The position numbers and the translations under genes are program-made. Below, in pieces: positions 1-9,658 of a stretch of DNA of 64,000 bases. A model generated the notes under the pieces. The model searched no databases. It was not told the DNA's origin and saw nothing but the letters and a program-made list of their open reading frames with translations. The DNA comes from Pseudorhodoferax soli (lineage in GTDB: Bacteria > Pseudomonadota > Gammaproteobacteria > Burkholderiales > Burkholderiaceae_C): the NCBI RefSeq assembly GCF_003337555.1, contig NZ_QPJK01000013.1:1-64000 (forward strand), read 5' to 3'. The first letter of the stretch is position 1. Every line of letters begins with the position of its first letter.

Positions 1-97
1 CAAAACGTTGGACTGGAGGACTCCCACGGAGGCGCTGAACGACTACCTAAAATCCGCCGCGTAACCCGGTGTTGCGTCGACCGGTTGAATCCACCCA
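1..97 (+). mobile_element. 3' end of an IS30-family element (transposase C-terminus plus right inverted repeat)
   Basis: The first bases read in frame as KTLDWRTPTEALNDYLKSAA and then stop at about position 64. This is the typical C-terminal tail of IS30-family transposases (R-K-T-L-x-W-x-T-P-x-E-A-L). The next 30 bases look like the terminal inverted repeat of such an element. At about 97 the sequence switches abruptly to an IS3-type transposase, so the IS30 copy appears to have landed inside the IS3 gene. Most of the element lies outside the window, so its completeness cannot be judged. Confidence 0.7.
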
Positions 98-440
98 ATA
101 CGTCAGCATCCGCTACACCGAGCGGCTGGCCGAGGCCGGCATCGAGCCGTCCGTGGGCAGCAGGGGCGACAGCTACGACAACGCCCTGGCCGAGACCATC
201 AACGGCCTGTACAAGGCCGAGCTGATTCACCGCCGGGCGCCCTGGAAAAGCAGGGACACCGTTGAGTTCGCCACGCTGGAGTGGGTGTCCTGGTTCAACC
301 ATCAACGCCTGCTCGAACCCCTCGGCTACATCCCGCCGGCCGAGGCCGAGGCAAACTACTACCGGCAACTCGCCAGTCAGACCACCGCGGTGGCGGGCTG
401 ACTTAAACCAAACAGCCTCCGCGGAAAACCGGGGCGATTC
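98..440 (+). mobile_element. 3' part of an IS3-family element, interrupted by IS30
   Basis: Residues readable to the stop at 401 match the end of an IS3-family OrfB integrase-core (rve) domain. The stretch GDSYDNALAETINGLYKAEL carries the final catalytic glutamate of the DDE triad, and the usual WFNHQRLLEPLGYIPPAEAE tail follows. The N-terminal part is missing because the reading frame runs upstream into the IS30 repeat. The element seems to end near 440, after a GC-rich terminal repeat, where a DUF1016 reading frame begins. The fragment cannot transpose by itself. Exact ends were inferred by eye. Confidence 0.75.
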
Positions 441-1222
441 AGTCTCGGAAATTCGAACTGTCAGAGCTTGCTCAGGTGTTTACGTTGCCCTGGTCCGCCT
501 ACGCTCTTCTTATGGCGGTCAAGGACGGCGACGCTCGACAGTTCTACGAAGCCGAGGCTTTGCGGGGCGGATGGAGCGTTCGCCAGCTTGACCGGCAGAT
601 CAGCAGCCAGTTCTACGAACGGACGGCCTTGTCGAGGGACAAGGCTGCAATTTTGGCGAAAGGCGCTGCACCGAGGCCGGAGGACTACGTCTCTGCCGAT
701 GACGCCATCAAGGACCCGTACGTGCTCGAGTTCTTGAACCTCAAGAACGAATACTCGGAGTCCGATTTGGAAGCGGCGCTGATTCAGCGACTGGAGGACT
801 TTCTTCTCGAACTGGGTGAAGGCTTCACGTTCGTCGGACGCCAGCGGCGGCTTCGGATCGACCAGACCTGGTACCGCGTGGATCTGCTTCTGTTTCACCG
901 TCGGCTCCGCTGTCTGGTGATCATCGACCTCAAACTGGGGAGCCTGGGCCATGCGGATGTTGGGCAGATGCACATGTACTGCAACTACGCCAGGGAGCAC
1001 TGGGCCTTTCCGGACGAGAACCCGCCGGTGGGGTTGATCCTGTGCGCGGACAAAGGCCACGCCCTGGCTCGCTATGCGCTGGATGGACTTCCGAGCAAGG
1101 TCATGGCCGCGAACTACCGAACAGTTCTACCGGACGCAGAGTTGCTGCAGAAGGAGATCGAGACGACCCGGCGTCGGCTGGAGCAGCGCACCAACAGCCT
1201 CCGCGAGAGACGTCGATCCTAG
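441..1222 (+). pseudogene. DUF1016 / YhcG-type PDDEXK nuclease, 5'-truncated by the IS3 insertion
   Basis: The frame is open from the IS3 border (RKFELSELAQVF...) to the stop at 1222. A GTG at 476 could serve as a secondary start giving 248 residues. The protein has the DUF1016 signature SVRQLDRQI..QFYERTALS in its first half. Its second half carries the nuclease core YRVDLLLFHRRLRCLVIIDLKLG, with an acidic-x-Lys active-site pattern. Family members are usually about 340-370 residues, so the N-terminal third is missing or lies upstream of the insertion sequences. Relatives are scattered in mobile and defence-rich DNA, and their role is uncertain. Probably inactive here. Confidence 0.8.
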
Positions 1223-1419
1223 ATGTTTTCTGGATCCTGCTTTGTTTGGTGGCCTGGCAGACATGCGTAGTAGACCAGGTCGCCATCTCTATCGGCAGTC
1301 ATTGGCAGGAACATCTGCGGTCGAAAACGCTCTGTCGCTGAGGTCGTTGACGCTCTGTGGTCTTTAGGGGCAACGTTCGCTCGCTACGGAGTCCTGCTAG
1401 TCTGTTAAAGGAGGGATTT

Positions 1420-1755
1420 ATGCGTAGGCTCATCTTTTGGTCGGTCCTGCTTTGCGGTGTTGGCCTTGGCTGGCTGTGGACGCTCGACGAGGCGTTAGGA
1501 GTCCAGTTGATTGTGATGTGCGTCGGAGGGATGTTTGGCGGTGCGATCGGCGGGGGGTTGTCGGAGATCGGGTCAGGCAACCCGAAGTTGCAGCCGTCGT
1601 TGACGGAGGAGGAGCTCCATCCGATCCCCGGGATGGGAGATTCATTTCGGGACCGGGAGGCAAACTACTGGCGGGACGAAGACCATCCACCGTTCATGAA
1701 ACCTCCACCGGCGGAGCACGGGGCCCATATGCTTGATGCCGACAAGAACGTTTAG
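1420..1755 (+). CDS. Small membrane protein next to traG
   Basis: The 111-residue product has two hydrophobic stretches near its N-terminus (about residues 4-22 and 28-46, the latter glycine-rich) followed by a charged, proline-rich tail. I chose the ATG at 1420 because AAAGGAGG lies seven bases upstream. A longer frame from 1357 has no such site. It converges on traG, whose stop overlaps its own by a few bases. It points against the tra operon, so it is transcribed separately. I do not recognise a family with a known function. A partner of the conjugation apparatus is possible from location only. Confidence 0.6.
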   Translation: MRRLIFWSVLLCGVGLGWLWTLDEALGVQLIVMCVGGMFGGAIGGGLSEIGSGNPKLQPSLTEEELHPIPGMGDSFRDREANYWRDEDHPPFMKPPPAEHGAHMLDADKNV

Positions 1756-4529
1756 TTGTCATCACGTTTCAGTAAACGCCTCAGGCCGCGCGCGGTGCGC
1801 TCGGCGCTTGCAGTCAGATCCTGTCCAACTTGATCTGCGGTGCGTACGACAAGCGACTTCTCGGACTTGAGCGTGCCATCGGGCGTTCGGCCTGCATCGG
1901 CCTGTTCCTTGAACTGAACCTCCTCCCCTGCCACCACGGCTCGGATACCCGCAGCTTGATCGCGTAGCTCGTCTTTGAGCGTGCTTGGCTTGGTCGTCAT
2001 CGCTGGGGCGAGCTGGGTTTCGCCTTGAGAGCGCGTCCTGACCAAGTCTGCTTGATGCCGTTGAACAAGGTCTGGATTCAGGCCATCAGACCTGGCCTCA
2101 CGCCGGTGCTGGTCGGCGACTGCTCCGAAGCTTGCCGGGAGCGCCGAACCGTCCGAGAACACGCGTTGTGGTTGTATCGACTGGCGAGCCAGCTCCGAGG
2201 ACATCAAAACTTGCGCGGAGGCACTGTCGCCACCGTACTGCTCGGCGTAGCGCATGAACATTCGCAGGTTGTGCGGATCCTGCGCGATGTCGAGCGAAAC
2301 TGCATCTCCTCGTTCATGCGCGGTCGTGACTCGCTCTGCGAAGGCCGTACGCTCTGACAGGCTGGCATCGGCGCGCTGGGTGCGAGATGTCGCCGACGCA
2401 AGCCTTGCAGACATTTCCTGCGCGTCTCGGGCATCGCTGCTCATCGAATGAACGAAGCTGCTGTCGCTCGTGGCGCGGTCTCCGAACTGGCGGAACACTG
2501 CCACTTGCTCGCTCGTCATTGACAAGAGCACCTTTTGCTCAGTCGCGGAGAGTCCTGACGCGTACGACTTGCCCAGGCTAGCTCCTGCTTGAAGTCCCGC
2601 GATCCCGATGTTCTTGCCAACACGCCCCGATGCGTCGAGAGCGATTCGCGCGACCTGGGACTGCGACATGCCTGTCGCGTCGGAAACTCCGCGGCTGATC
2701 TGGTTCATCTCGTTCAGCGTCTCCCCAAGTTGCTCATAGCTGGACGAGGACGTTCCCTTGCTGCTGCGCGACGCCTGCAGCTTAGCCAGGCCCCTGCTGA
2801 AAACGTCTGCAAGTACCGTCGATCGCTCTTGGTTCGCAGCGATTGCCTCGCCGCGTGCCGCGTCCACCTGTCGGCTTGCATCCTGCACGTCCTGTGAGGA
2901 CACCCGCATCGACACGACGCGTGACGCGAAGCCCTGATTGCGCAGCAGGCTCACAGCCGTCCTGCCGTTCAGCGCGTTGGAGGAGAACGTGTTGCCGCTC
3001 AGGTCGTTCTGCCAGTGGCCCATGAAGGCCGAGCTGCGGTTGGGCGCAAGCTGCATCTGGTCCATGCTGACGCTGCCCAGCGTGGTGTTTCCCATGGTGG
3101 AAGCCGACGTTGCCCCGGTGATCGAGGCCTGCAGGCCCGACAGGCCTCCGGTGAGTGCCGTGCCGAAGTTCTCCATGCGCTTGAGTGCAGCCCACGCAAT
3201 GAAGGGGATGCTGATGGCCAGGTAGCCGATCACTCCTTCGCCAGACACAGCCCGGCTGTAGACCACCGAGGAAGTCTGCAGTGCCAGCCCCCGGGCACCG
3301 GAGCCAAGGTCGGCGGCAGCCGCCAAGTCGTAGGCAGCGTAGATGGAGGCCATGTAGTTCAGGATCGCGTACAGGGGCGGCCACAGCTGGATCCAGATCA
3401 GGATGGCCGCGTAGCCCTTGAAGGCCATCATGGTCTCTCGGCCGCTGGTCAGGAGGAGAAGCAGCACGAGAAGTGGGAACAATGCGTAGCTGACGGCTTC
3501 CACGACGTTCCGAAACACAGGAAGGGCTTGCTCGGCCACCTTGCCATAGTTGAGCCAGGAAGCGTTCATCTGTGCAACGGCCTGTGCGCGTCCGACCGCC
3601 AGCACCATGGCGGCGGGGTCATTCACCTTTTGACCGACGATGCGGGTCGTGTCCTCCAGCGCATTGAGCATCGCGTTCTGGCGCACGATGTCTGCTGCAC
3701 TGGCAGACGCGTCCGCGATGTTGTTCTTGAGATAGGCCTGCTGGACCTGCGCGGCGATCACTGCGGCAGCCGCGGCGGCGGGGAGGGTGGGGTTGAGCTG
3801 GAATGCCAGCCGATCCTGCAACCGTTGGACCTGGGCCGGAAGGCGGTTGCTCAGGTTGAGGTAGACGTCAGGGCAGGTGGCCACATCCACGCCGCTTGGA
3901 CTCGAGACGGTACTGAAGCGGGCGGGGTTCGGCGAGCCCATCAGGGGCCAGACGTCGGATGAGGCCGCGAACGCTGCCGGATCAAGCGTACCGTCGACCA
4001 GATCGTAGGTCGTACAGTTGTGGATGAAGTTGACCAGGTCCGTGCGGAAGCTCGGATCCTGGAACACAAGGTTGCCGCTCTCTCGGACCAGGCGGTTGCC
4101 GAACATCAGGCCGTTGCGCTGGTAGCTCAGCTCAGCCGGGAGTGCGCCGGCACCCGGAATGACCTGAAACGCAGTCTCAAACAGGCCTGTCAGGGTGTGG
4201 CCGATCGTGCTGGTGATGCTGCCGAGCATGGCCACGCCGAAGGGTACGTTGTCGACGACCTTGACGGCGGAGCCGCCCGTTCTGTCGACGATGCCCACCG
4301 TGACCTTCGGGACGATCAGCAGTCCGAAGACCAGCACCACGGTACCCAGCCACTTCCAGCCCTGCAGCTTCTCGGGAGCGAAGGCATAGGCGATCAGCGC
4401 GGCCACAAAACCGCAGAACGCGACGGCGGCAAGCGCCGATGCGTAGTCGCTGGCGCCGTGGATCGCGGCGGCAGCGTTGAACACGCCGAACAGGCTGTCG
4501 GCGTTCTGGTAAGCGTAGATCTCCCACAT
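1752..4529 (-). CDS. traG: Conjugal transfer protein TraG (F-type)
   Basis: A 925-residue inner-membrane protein of the F-type mating-pair apparatus. The N-terminal half resembles the TraG_N domain, opening with MWEIYAYQNADSLFGVFNAA and several membrane segments (roughly residues 33-52, 60-80, and a cluster around 345-440). The long C-terminal half is hydrophilic, rich in Ser/Gln/Ala and probably periplasmic. In the F plasmid TraG acts in pilus assembly and mating-pair stabilisation, and its C-terminal part contributes to entry exclusion. It is the last gene of the leftward tra operon, 21 bases after traH. Confidence 0.93.
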   Translation of the reverse strand: MWEIYAYQNADSLFGVFNAAAAIHGASDYASALAAVAFCGFVAALIAYAFAPEKLQGWKWLGTVVLVFGLLIVPKVTVGIVDRTGGSAVKVVDNVPFGVAMLGSITSTIGHTLTGLFETAFQVIPGAGALPAELSYQRNGLMFGNRLVRESGNLVFQDPSFRTDLVNFIHNCTTYDLVDGTLDPAAFAASSDVWPLMGSPNPARFSTVSSPSGVDVATCPDVYLNLSNRLPAQVQRLQDRLAFQLNPTLPAAAAAAVIAAQVQQAYLKNNIADASASAADIVRQNAMLNALEDTTRIVGQKVNDPAAMVLAVGRAQAVAQMNASWLNYGKVAEQALPVFRNVVEAVSYALFPLLVLLLLLTSGRETMMAFKGYAAILIWIQLWPPLYAILNYMASIYAAYDLAAAADLGSGARGLALQTSSVVYSRAVSGEGVIGYLAISIPFIAWAALKRMENFGTALTGGLSGLQASITGATSASTMGNTTLGSVSMDQMQLAPNRSSAFMGHWQNDLSGNTFSSNALNGRTAVSLLRNQGFASRVVSMRVSSQDVQDASRQVDAARGEAIAANQERSTVLADVFSRGLAKLQASRSSKGTSSSSYEQLGETLNEMNQISRGVSDATGMSQSQVARIALDASGRVGKNIGIAGLQAGASLGKSYASGLSATEQKVLLSMTSEQVAVFRQFGDRATSDSSFVHSMSSDARDAQEMSARLASATSRTQRADASLSERTAFAERVTTAHERGDAVSLDIAQDPHNLRMFMRYAEQYGGDSASAQVLMSSELARQSIQPQRVFSDGSALPASFGAVADQHRREARSDGLNPDLVQRHQADLVRTRSQGETQLAPAMTTKPSTLKDELRDQAAGIRAVVAGEEVQFKEQADAGRTPDGTLKSEKSLVVRTADQVGQDLTASAERTARGLRRLLKRDDN

Positions 4530-4550
4530 GCCGCCGATGGTCCAGTGGCG

Positions 4551-6005
4551 TCATCGCGTGCGGTAGGCCGCCTGCTGCCCCAGCATGTCCATGACGTGCT
4601 GAGGCATGCTCGAGCGCAGCTGGCGTTCGAGCTGTTCCAGATGGCTTGCAACGGCGCGGAAGGAGCCAACCTTCTGGTACAGGAGATTCTTCTCCTGCGA
4701 GAGCTGCGCCAGCAGGGCCTGGGCGCGCTGGCGGATGGCCGCAGCCTGTTCCCGCTGGGCCTGCTGCAACGTGTAGTCCTTATCCAGCGCCGCGAGGCCT
4801 ACCCGAAGGTTGCGTTCGAGGAACACATGGGCATAGTCGGCAGCGATGAGGTCGCGGTACTGAGCGATCAGGCTGTCCGCAAGTCCCGAGCCGGGAATGC
4901 TGGTGCCGATGGAAAGCATTCGGTACACCGGCTCGGTGGTCTGATTGACGAAACCGACCTCGGCGGAGTTGTTCGGGATGGCGGTTCGCGTGGTGATTCG
5001 ATCCGAGATCGAGCGCATCAGCGTCTCCACGCGGGTGGTGAACGGCGTGTGGGTGTAGGTCTGGTCCAGCGAAACGGTGTCGCATTCCGTGTAGTCGTTG
5101 CACCGGAGCAGGTGTTGCACGACCTGACTGCTGCCACTGGCCGCCTGGCCATAGAGCAGTTGGCTAATCGACGTCAGCGTCGGGGCGATGTGTTCGGGAT
5201 CCCGGCTTGACTCCTCGGGGTGATAGATGATGGTGCCGACCATGCTCATGATCAGCTCGCGCTCGGCATCCGTGATCGTTGCACTGGCGTGCTGCAGTGC
5301 CTTCCAGGTCAGGTTGCCGACGAAGGGGGCCTTGTTGCGCACGCTCGGATCGCTTGACGAGCGGGCGCTGGAAAGGATGGACGAGCGGTCGGTGGCGCAG
5401 CGCCTGCGCGCCGCATCACGGTCGCTTTCCAGCCCCATCTCCATCGCCAGGTCCGCGCAGCTCTCCTGGCTGCTGTAGCCGACGGACTCGGCCGCGGTGC
5501 TGACTAGGGCCTTGGCGGTCTCGCAGGAGTTCATCCGCGCGTTGTTGATCCAAGTTTCCAGGCCCTTGGCCCACTTCGTCAGGCCGCCGAGCAAGGGGGA
5601 GACAGCCTCCAGCGCAAGCTGGAACGCGATCCCGGGCAGGGCGGCTGTGATGTTTCGCAGCATGTTCTTGAACTCGTCTGCGGAGATGTGGCTGAAGCTT
5701 CCGCCAAACACGTCAATTCCGCCGCAGCCGGCCTTGGCACTCGGAAACTGGACCGCCGCCAGCTGGTACACCTTGTTCGGCGAACGCATCATGAGGCTGC
5801 CGCCCGTGTAGGTGTTGTATGTCTGGCCCCGAAACGCCCCTGGGGCCGTGTAGTTCCCGATGGCGCCGAGCTGATTGAACATGTCGTTGACCTCGCTGTT
5901 GAGATCAGCGCGGCCGACGCTCGGCATTGCCAGCATCGCGGCGGCTGCCGTTGCGGCGATACGGTGGCGAAGCGCGACGGAAGGAAGAGGTTTCGGTGGG
6001 GTCAC
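4551..6005 (-). CDS. traH: Conjugal transfer pilus assembly protein TraH
   Basis: A 484-residue exported protein of the F-type system. A signal peptide is visible (RHRIAATAAAAMLAMPSVGRA), followed by DLNSEVNDMFNQLGAIGNYT, the usual TraH opening. The conserved GCGGIDVFGGSFSHISADEF block is near residue 90. Start choice: a GTG at 6005 preceded by AGGAG. The frame is open further upstream but would overlap all of traF's end, and that sequence looks non-coding. TraH works with TraF and TraU in the periplasm and outer membrane for pilus extension. It sits between traF and traG in the classic order. Confidence 0.92.
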   Translation of the reverse strand: MTPPKPLPSVALRHRIAATAAAAMLAMPSVGRADLNSEVNDMFNQLGAIGNYTAPGAFRGQTYNTYTGGSLMMRSPNKVYQLAAVQFPSAKAGCGGIDVFGGSFSHISADEFKNMLRNITAALPGIAFQLALEAVSPLLGGLTKWAKGLETWINNARMNSCETAKALVSTAAESVGYSSQESCADLAMEMGLESDRDAARRRCATDRSSILSSARSSSDPSVRNKAPFVGNLTWKALQHASATITDAERELIMSMVGTIIYHPEESSRDPEHIAPTLTSISQLLYGQAASGSSQVVQHLLRCNDYTECDTVSLDQTYTHTPFTTRVETLMRSISDRITTRTAIPNNSAEVGFVNQTTEPVYRMLSIGTSIPGSGLADSLIAQYRDLIAADYAHVFLERNLRVGLAALDKDYTLQQAQREQAAAIRQRAQALLAQLSQEKNLLYQKVGSFRAVASHLEQLERQLRSSMPQHVMDMLGQQAAYRTR

Positions 6006-6015
6006 GGGACATCTC

Positions 6016-6870
6016 CTAAGGGACTGCAAGGCGCCGCGGCGTGTCCGGCAGCATGGCCTGGGTTTGAGGCGACGCGACGATCGAGACACGCTCCAGCAAC
6101 TGGGATTCAGAGAGCACGCCGTATCCGATCGGCGTGATGACTCCGCTGGACGGTTGGGCGAGGAAGACCGCCGGCACCTGGCTGACCTGCAGCGCAGTCG
6201 CAATGCCGTTGTTCTGGCGGGAGTGCGGGAAGTCCGGCAGTGTTCCCGCGTCCAAGCCGATGGCCACGACCTGGATCCCATGACGCGCCTCGAAGGTTTT
6301 CAGGATCGGTGCAAAGGCATGGCAATAGGGACAGTCGGAACGGTAGAAGAAGAACAGCACATGGTCCCGTCCCAGGGCCGCCACCGTGCCGGAGCGGTCA
6401 GACTGCTGCTGTCGTTCGAAGACCTCCAACGCAGTGGCGTTGACCGGGCGTCCGTGGAGGGTGGGATCCAGCGAGGGTGTCGCCCAGGCAACGCGCTGGG
6501 CAACGTCGGCGAAGTAGGAGGCACGGCCGACGACCTGCATCTCCAGCTCCATGTAGCGCCGCACATTCGCCTCGGTGGGCCGCATGATGGCGATGTTCCG
6601 GTTGTCCTCGAGCGCTTTCTGCAGTCGTTCGAACTCGACCAGTTCGGGTGGCCGATGCGGGGCCGGGGGGCGTGCGAGCGGTGCTGGCTGCGTGAGCTCC
6701 TCGGGCAACTGGGCAGTGGGCGCTTCGTAGAAGTGCCAGCCGCGCCAGCGGTCGATCCAGTACGGCGCCGATGCTGGATGGAGCGCGTCGCCTGAACCGG
6801 CGTTCTGGGCCAGCGCTTGCGCCGCGATCAACCCAATGAAGGGCCAGAGGAAGCGGGTGATCCTTGCCAT
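6016..6870 (-). CDS. traF: Conjugal transfer pilus assembly protein TraF (thioredoxin-like)
   Basis: A 284-residue periplasmic protein. The ATG at 6870 starts a signal peptide (ARITRFLWPFIGLIAAQALA), and this start leaves a 10-base gap from the upstream gene. The N-terminal part has the TraF pattern of APYWIDRWRGWHFYEAP. The C-terminal half is a thioredoxin fold with a CPYC active site (SDCPYCHAFAPIL), so it may act on disulfides, unlike F-plasmid TraF, which lacks this motif. This fits the disulfide-rich partners TraN, TraU and TraH and the DsbC gene in the same operon. It is followed 10 bases later by traH. Confidence 0.92.
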   Translation of the reverse strand: MARITRFLWPFIGLIAAQALAQNAGSGDALHPASAPYWIDRWRGWHFYEAPTAQLPEELTQPAPLARPPAPHRPPELVEFERLQKALEDNRNIAIMRPTEANVRRYMELEMQVVGRASYFADVAQRVAWATPSLDPTLHGRPVNATALEVFERQQQSDRSGTVAALGRDHVLFFFYRSDCPYCHAFAPILKTFEARHGIQVVAIGLDAGTLPDFPHSRQNNGIATALQVSQVPAVFLAQPSSGVITPIGYGVLSESQLLERVSIVASPQTQAMLPDTPRRLAVP

Positions 6871-6880
6871 GGCGCGCCGT

Positions 6881-7261
6881 TCAGGAAAGCGATCGCGGTG
6901 GCAACCCGTCCATGCAGTAGTCGATGCCGAACTCGATCGTCTGGCGGCGTGGCTCCTTTGCCTCGGGCAACAGCACGCCTTCTTGCCAAAACAGCACCTT
7001 GAGCCTGCTGCAACCAGGCTGCTGGTACTTCTTCTCGGTCGAGACATCGATGTAGATCGGCGAGCTCGCCCCGAAGTGCCGGGTGATTGCGTTGGCGGTC
7101 TCTCCTGTCAGCACGCCGTGTGCCTTGCCGCTGTCCGCCTGCAGCGCCGCCAGCAGCACCGGTCGGGCGTCCGGGACTGGCGTTCTCACCGGCTCCGTTC
7201 GCACAGGCATCGGATCGAGCAGAGCGACCAAGCTTGCTGTCTTGGCGATGAAGTGTTTCAT
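6881..7261 (-). CDS. Hypothetical tra-operon protein between traN and traF
   Basis: A 126-residue protein translated from an ATG that overlaps the traN stop (ATGA), so it is surely part of the operon. No domain is recognised. It has no convincing signal peptide or membrane segment. It contains two cysteines in the C-terminal half (PGCSRLK and DYCMDG), which could pair if the protein is exported. The last residues end 10 bases before the traF start. Its place among periplasmic assembly factors suggests an accessory role in pilus assembly (inference). Confidence 0.7.
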   Translation of the reverse strand: MKHFIAKTASLVALLDPMPVRTEPVRTPVPDARPVLLAALQADSGKAHGVLTGETANAITRHFGASSPIYIDVSTEKKYQQPGCSRLKVLFWQEGVLLPEAKEPRRQTIEFGIDYCMDGLPPRSLS

Positions 7262-9654
7262 GGGCAGCGTCCTTCTCCGTAGTAGCAGGTGGTTGCCCGG
7301 TTCAGGTTGTCCGTCTGGATCGTTCCGGTGTTGGGCAAGGTCGGAACGATCGAGGCGTAGAACTCGCTCAGATCCATGCGCGCGAAGTCCAGTTGCTGCA
7401 GCTGCGCGACCGTGAATCCGGAGCAGTCGGGGTTCTGTGCGCTACCCCAGCCTTTGCCGATCTGCAGCCGCCCCTGTTCCTGCACGATCCGTGCGAGAGC
7501 GGAGTTGAAGCAGCACTTGTTGGTTGTGCGGGTGATGCAGGACACGCAGCTGCCCAGCACGCGTATGCATGAGGAGCAGTAGGTGCCTACGGCGTGGCAC
7601 AGACCAGCGCCTTCCTTCATGGCAAGTTGGCCTTCCTCCTCGTCGCAGGAGATGGCTGACATCACGACATAGATCACGATGGCGATGACCAAGCTCCATG
7701 GATCGAAAGCGACGACCATGCTTTCGCCGGCGTAGAGGACAGAGGAGCCCGCCGGCAGCGCCGTGCCATTGACGGCGACCGTCACGCCATAGCTTGTAAA
7801 CGTGCCGTTGAAGCCGCCGTTCATCAAGAGGGCGCGCATGCCGTAGTAGAGGAACTCGCGGTTCCCAGAGTTCATGAGTGCATCGAACACGAGCCTCGAG
7901 CCCACGCCGAACACACTTTGGTTCGACATGCCTTGCCCCGCACTGTCCGATGTGCAGCAGTTCTTGAGCAGTCGGTCACGGCACCGGTTTCTCTCGCCCG
8001 AGAACACCCGCATCAGATCGGTGTCCAGGTAGACGCCGGCCTCGCGCGCTGCCTCCAGGAAGGTCATGGCGCGCGCGAAGTCGGTGTCGGCGGTGCGAGC
8101 TGTGTTGAAGCAGCTCCCGGCAACGCAGAACACATCGGCGGGGCAATTGCTGGCCGCGACGCCAGTCGCTGGCGCGACGGGGCAGGCGTAGGTCGCCTCC
8201 AGCACCTCGCACTGACCGGTGGCAGGATTGGTTTGCCGGCAGACGGAGCCGCTGGGTGTGCAGCCGGCCGCGGTGAGCGGTGCGCACTCGTCGGATGAGG
8301 CATTGAACTGACAGGACAGCGCCGTCTCGTAGCGCCAGCAGTCCCGTGTCACGAGAGCACCCTCGATCGACCTGGTGGCCGGCCCGTCGACGCAGCGCGC
8401 AGCAGCAGAGACAGTGCAGCGCCCATCGCCAAAGTCTGCCGGACAGCGGTCGTCCCACCGGTCAGTCTCGGTGACCGTGGTGTGCGGGCGCTCAAAGCGC
8501 AGTCCCATTTGCGGGATGGCGCCGTACCGGGGGTTGATCTCGTATCCCGTGACCGGCCTCAGGCTGTGTTGCCGCCAGGAGGTCCCGGTGATGGAGCCAG
8601 TCGGGTCGTAGCCGACTTCACCGTTGCGGGATGGATCTGGTACGAAACAGGCTGCCGTTTCGAGTGTTCCCGACGTGGTGACACCTTCCTCGTGAAACCG
8701 CATGATCTGGTTCCCTGGAAGGGTTCCGGCTGGGCAGCTTCCGTAGCGCGCAAGAAACGGCCTTTCTTCCGTGCACGCCGCGCTACCTTCTCCCTCGGAC
8801 GTGCAGACCAGCATGGTCGGCGCCGCCACGAGGCCGGTGAGCTGGCAGTCGTCTCCTACGCAACGGTTGTTCGCGATCCAGACCATGCGGCCGTCGGCCA
8901 GGGTGTGTACGGCCTGAGGGAATGTGAGCGGGGTCTCCACATCCACGTCGAAGAACGCCAGCGGCTCTCCCCGGTTCGCGAGACGCATGCGTTGGGCTGC
9001 TGCTGGCTGGTCCGGCTTGCACTGCACCGATAAGCTGAGCGTGCCCTGGCTGGCCTGCGCGATCCAGTCGCCTGGTGTGCAGCTGCTGGTGCGCGCGACA
9101 TCAACTGTCAGCGTGCGCGCGCAGGATTGCGGTGTGGCACCGCTGTACTGGCGACATACGCGGCTCTCGGTGGTGGCGGTGGGCAGTGACGTGACCTCGC
9201 AGCCACTGTAGAAGCTCGCGATGTCTTCGAGCACCGATGCTGGGTTGGCGGCAACGCGGCGCGCATCCAGCACAGATGGGTCGTAGGGCGACACCTGCTC
9301 GCGCGGGATGTTGGCAGACGCCCTGGCGCCGGTGAGTGCCTGGCACACAGGGTCGAATGGGGTCAGTGCGCAGGCACTCAGTTGGGCATCGCTGGCGCCC
9401 GACAAGTTCGGCTGACCGTAGTGGCTGCGCTCGGGCGGGGTTGCGGTGTATCCCGGCACGACATCCTGGGCACTGGAGGCGCGAACACTGTTGCGCACGG
9501 ACGGCTGCGCGGCATGGCCGGCGGCGAGGCCTTCCTCATGCGCGGCCTGGGCCGCCTGAAGCGCAGGATCAGCATGTGTCGATGTGATCGAGATGGCCAC
9601 CAGCGTGCACCAGACCGCGGCGCGCTGCATCAAGGACTTGGAGGGCTTGTGCAT
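7258..9654 (-). CDS. traN: Mating-pair stabilisation protein TraN
   Basis: A 798-residue cysteine-rich outer-membrane protein with a cleavable signal peptide (RAAVWCTLVAISITSTHA). Dozens of cysteines are spread through the chain, typical of TraN, which on the F plasmid contacts recipient-cell outer-membrane proteins to stabilise mating pairs. The C-terminal third has a hydrophobic stretch (DPWSLVIAIVIYVVMSAI) followed by the conserved dense Cys block GTYCSSCIRVLGSCVSCI, then KGWGSAQNPDCSGF. It lies 4 bases after trbC and overlaps the following small gene by four bases. The recognition region of TraN varies, so the host range cannot be read here. Confidence 0.93.
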   Translation of the reverse strand: MHKPSKSLMQRAAVWCTLVAISITSTHADPALQAAQAAHEEGLAAGHAAQPSVRNSVRASSAQDVVPGYTATPPERSHYGQPNLSGASDAQLSACALTPFDPVCQALTGARASANIPREQVSPYDPSVLDARRVAANPASVLEDIASFYSGCEVTSLPTATTESRVCRQYSGATPQSCARTLTVDVARTSSCTPGDWIAQASQGTLSLSVQCKPDQPAAAQRMRLANRGEPLAFFDVDVETPLTFPQAVHTLADGRMVWIANNRCVGDDCQLTGLVAAPTMLVCTSEGEGSAACTEERPFLARYGSCPAGTLPGNQIMRFHEEGVTTSGTLETAACFVPDPSRNGEVGYDPTGSITGTSWRQHSLRPVTGYEINPRYGAIPQMGLRFERPHTTVTETDRWDDRCPADFGDGRCTVSAAARCVDGPATRSIEGALVTRDCWRYETALSCQFNASSDECAPLTAAGCTPSGSVCRQTNPATGQCEVLEATYACPVAPATGVAASNCPADVFCVAGSCFNTARTADTDFARAMTFLEAAREAGVYLDTDLMRVFSGERNRCRDRLLKNCCTSDSAGQGMSNQSVFGVGSRLVFDALMNSGNREFLYYGMRALLMNGGFNGTFTSYGVTVAVNGTALPAGSSVLYAGESMVVAFDPWSLVIAIVIYVVMSAISCDEEEGQLAMKEGAGLCHAVGTYCSSCIRVLGSCVSCITRTTNKCCFNSALARIVQEQGRLQIGKGWGSAQNPDCSGFTVAQLQQLDFARMDLSEFYASIVPTLPNTGTIQTDNLNRATTCYYGEGRCP

Positions 9655-9658
9655 GGCT

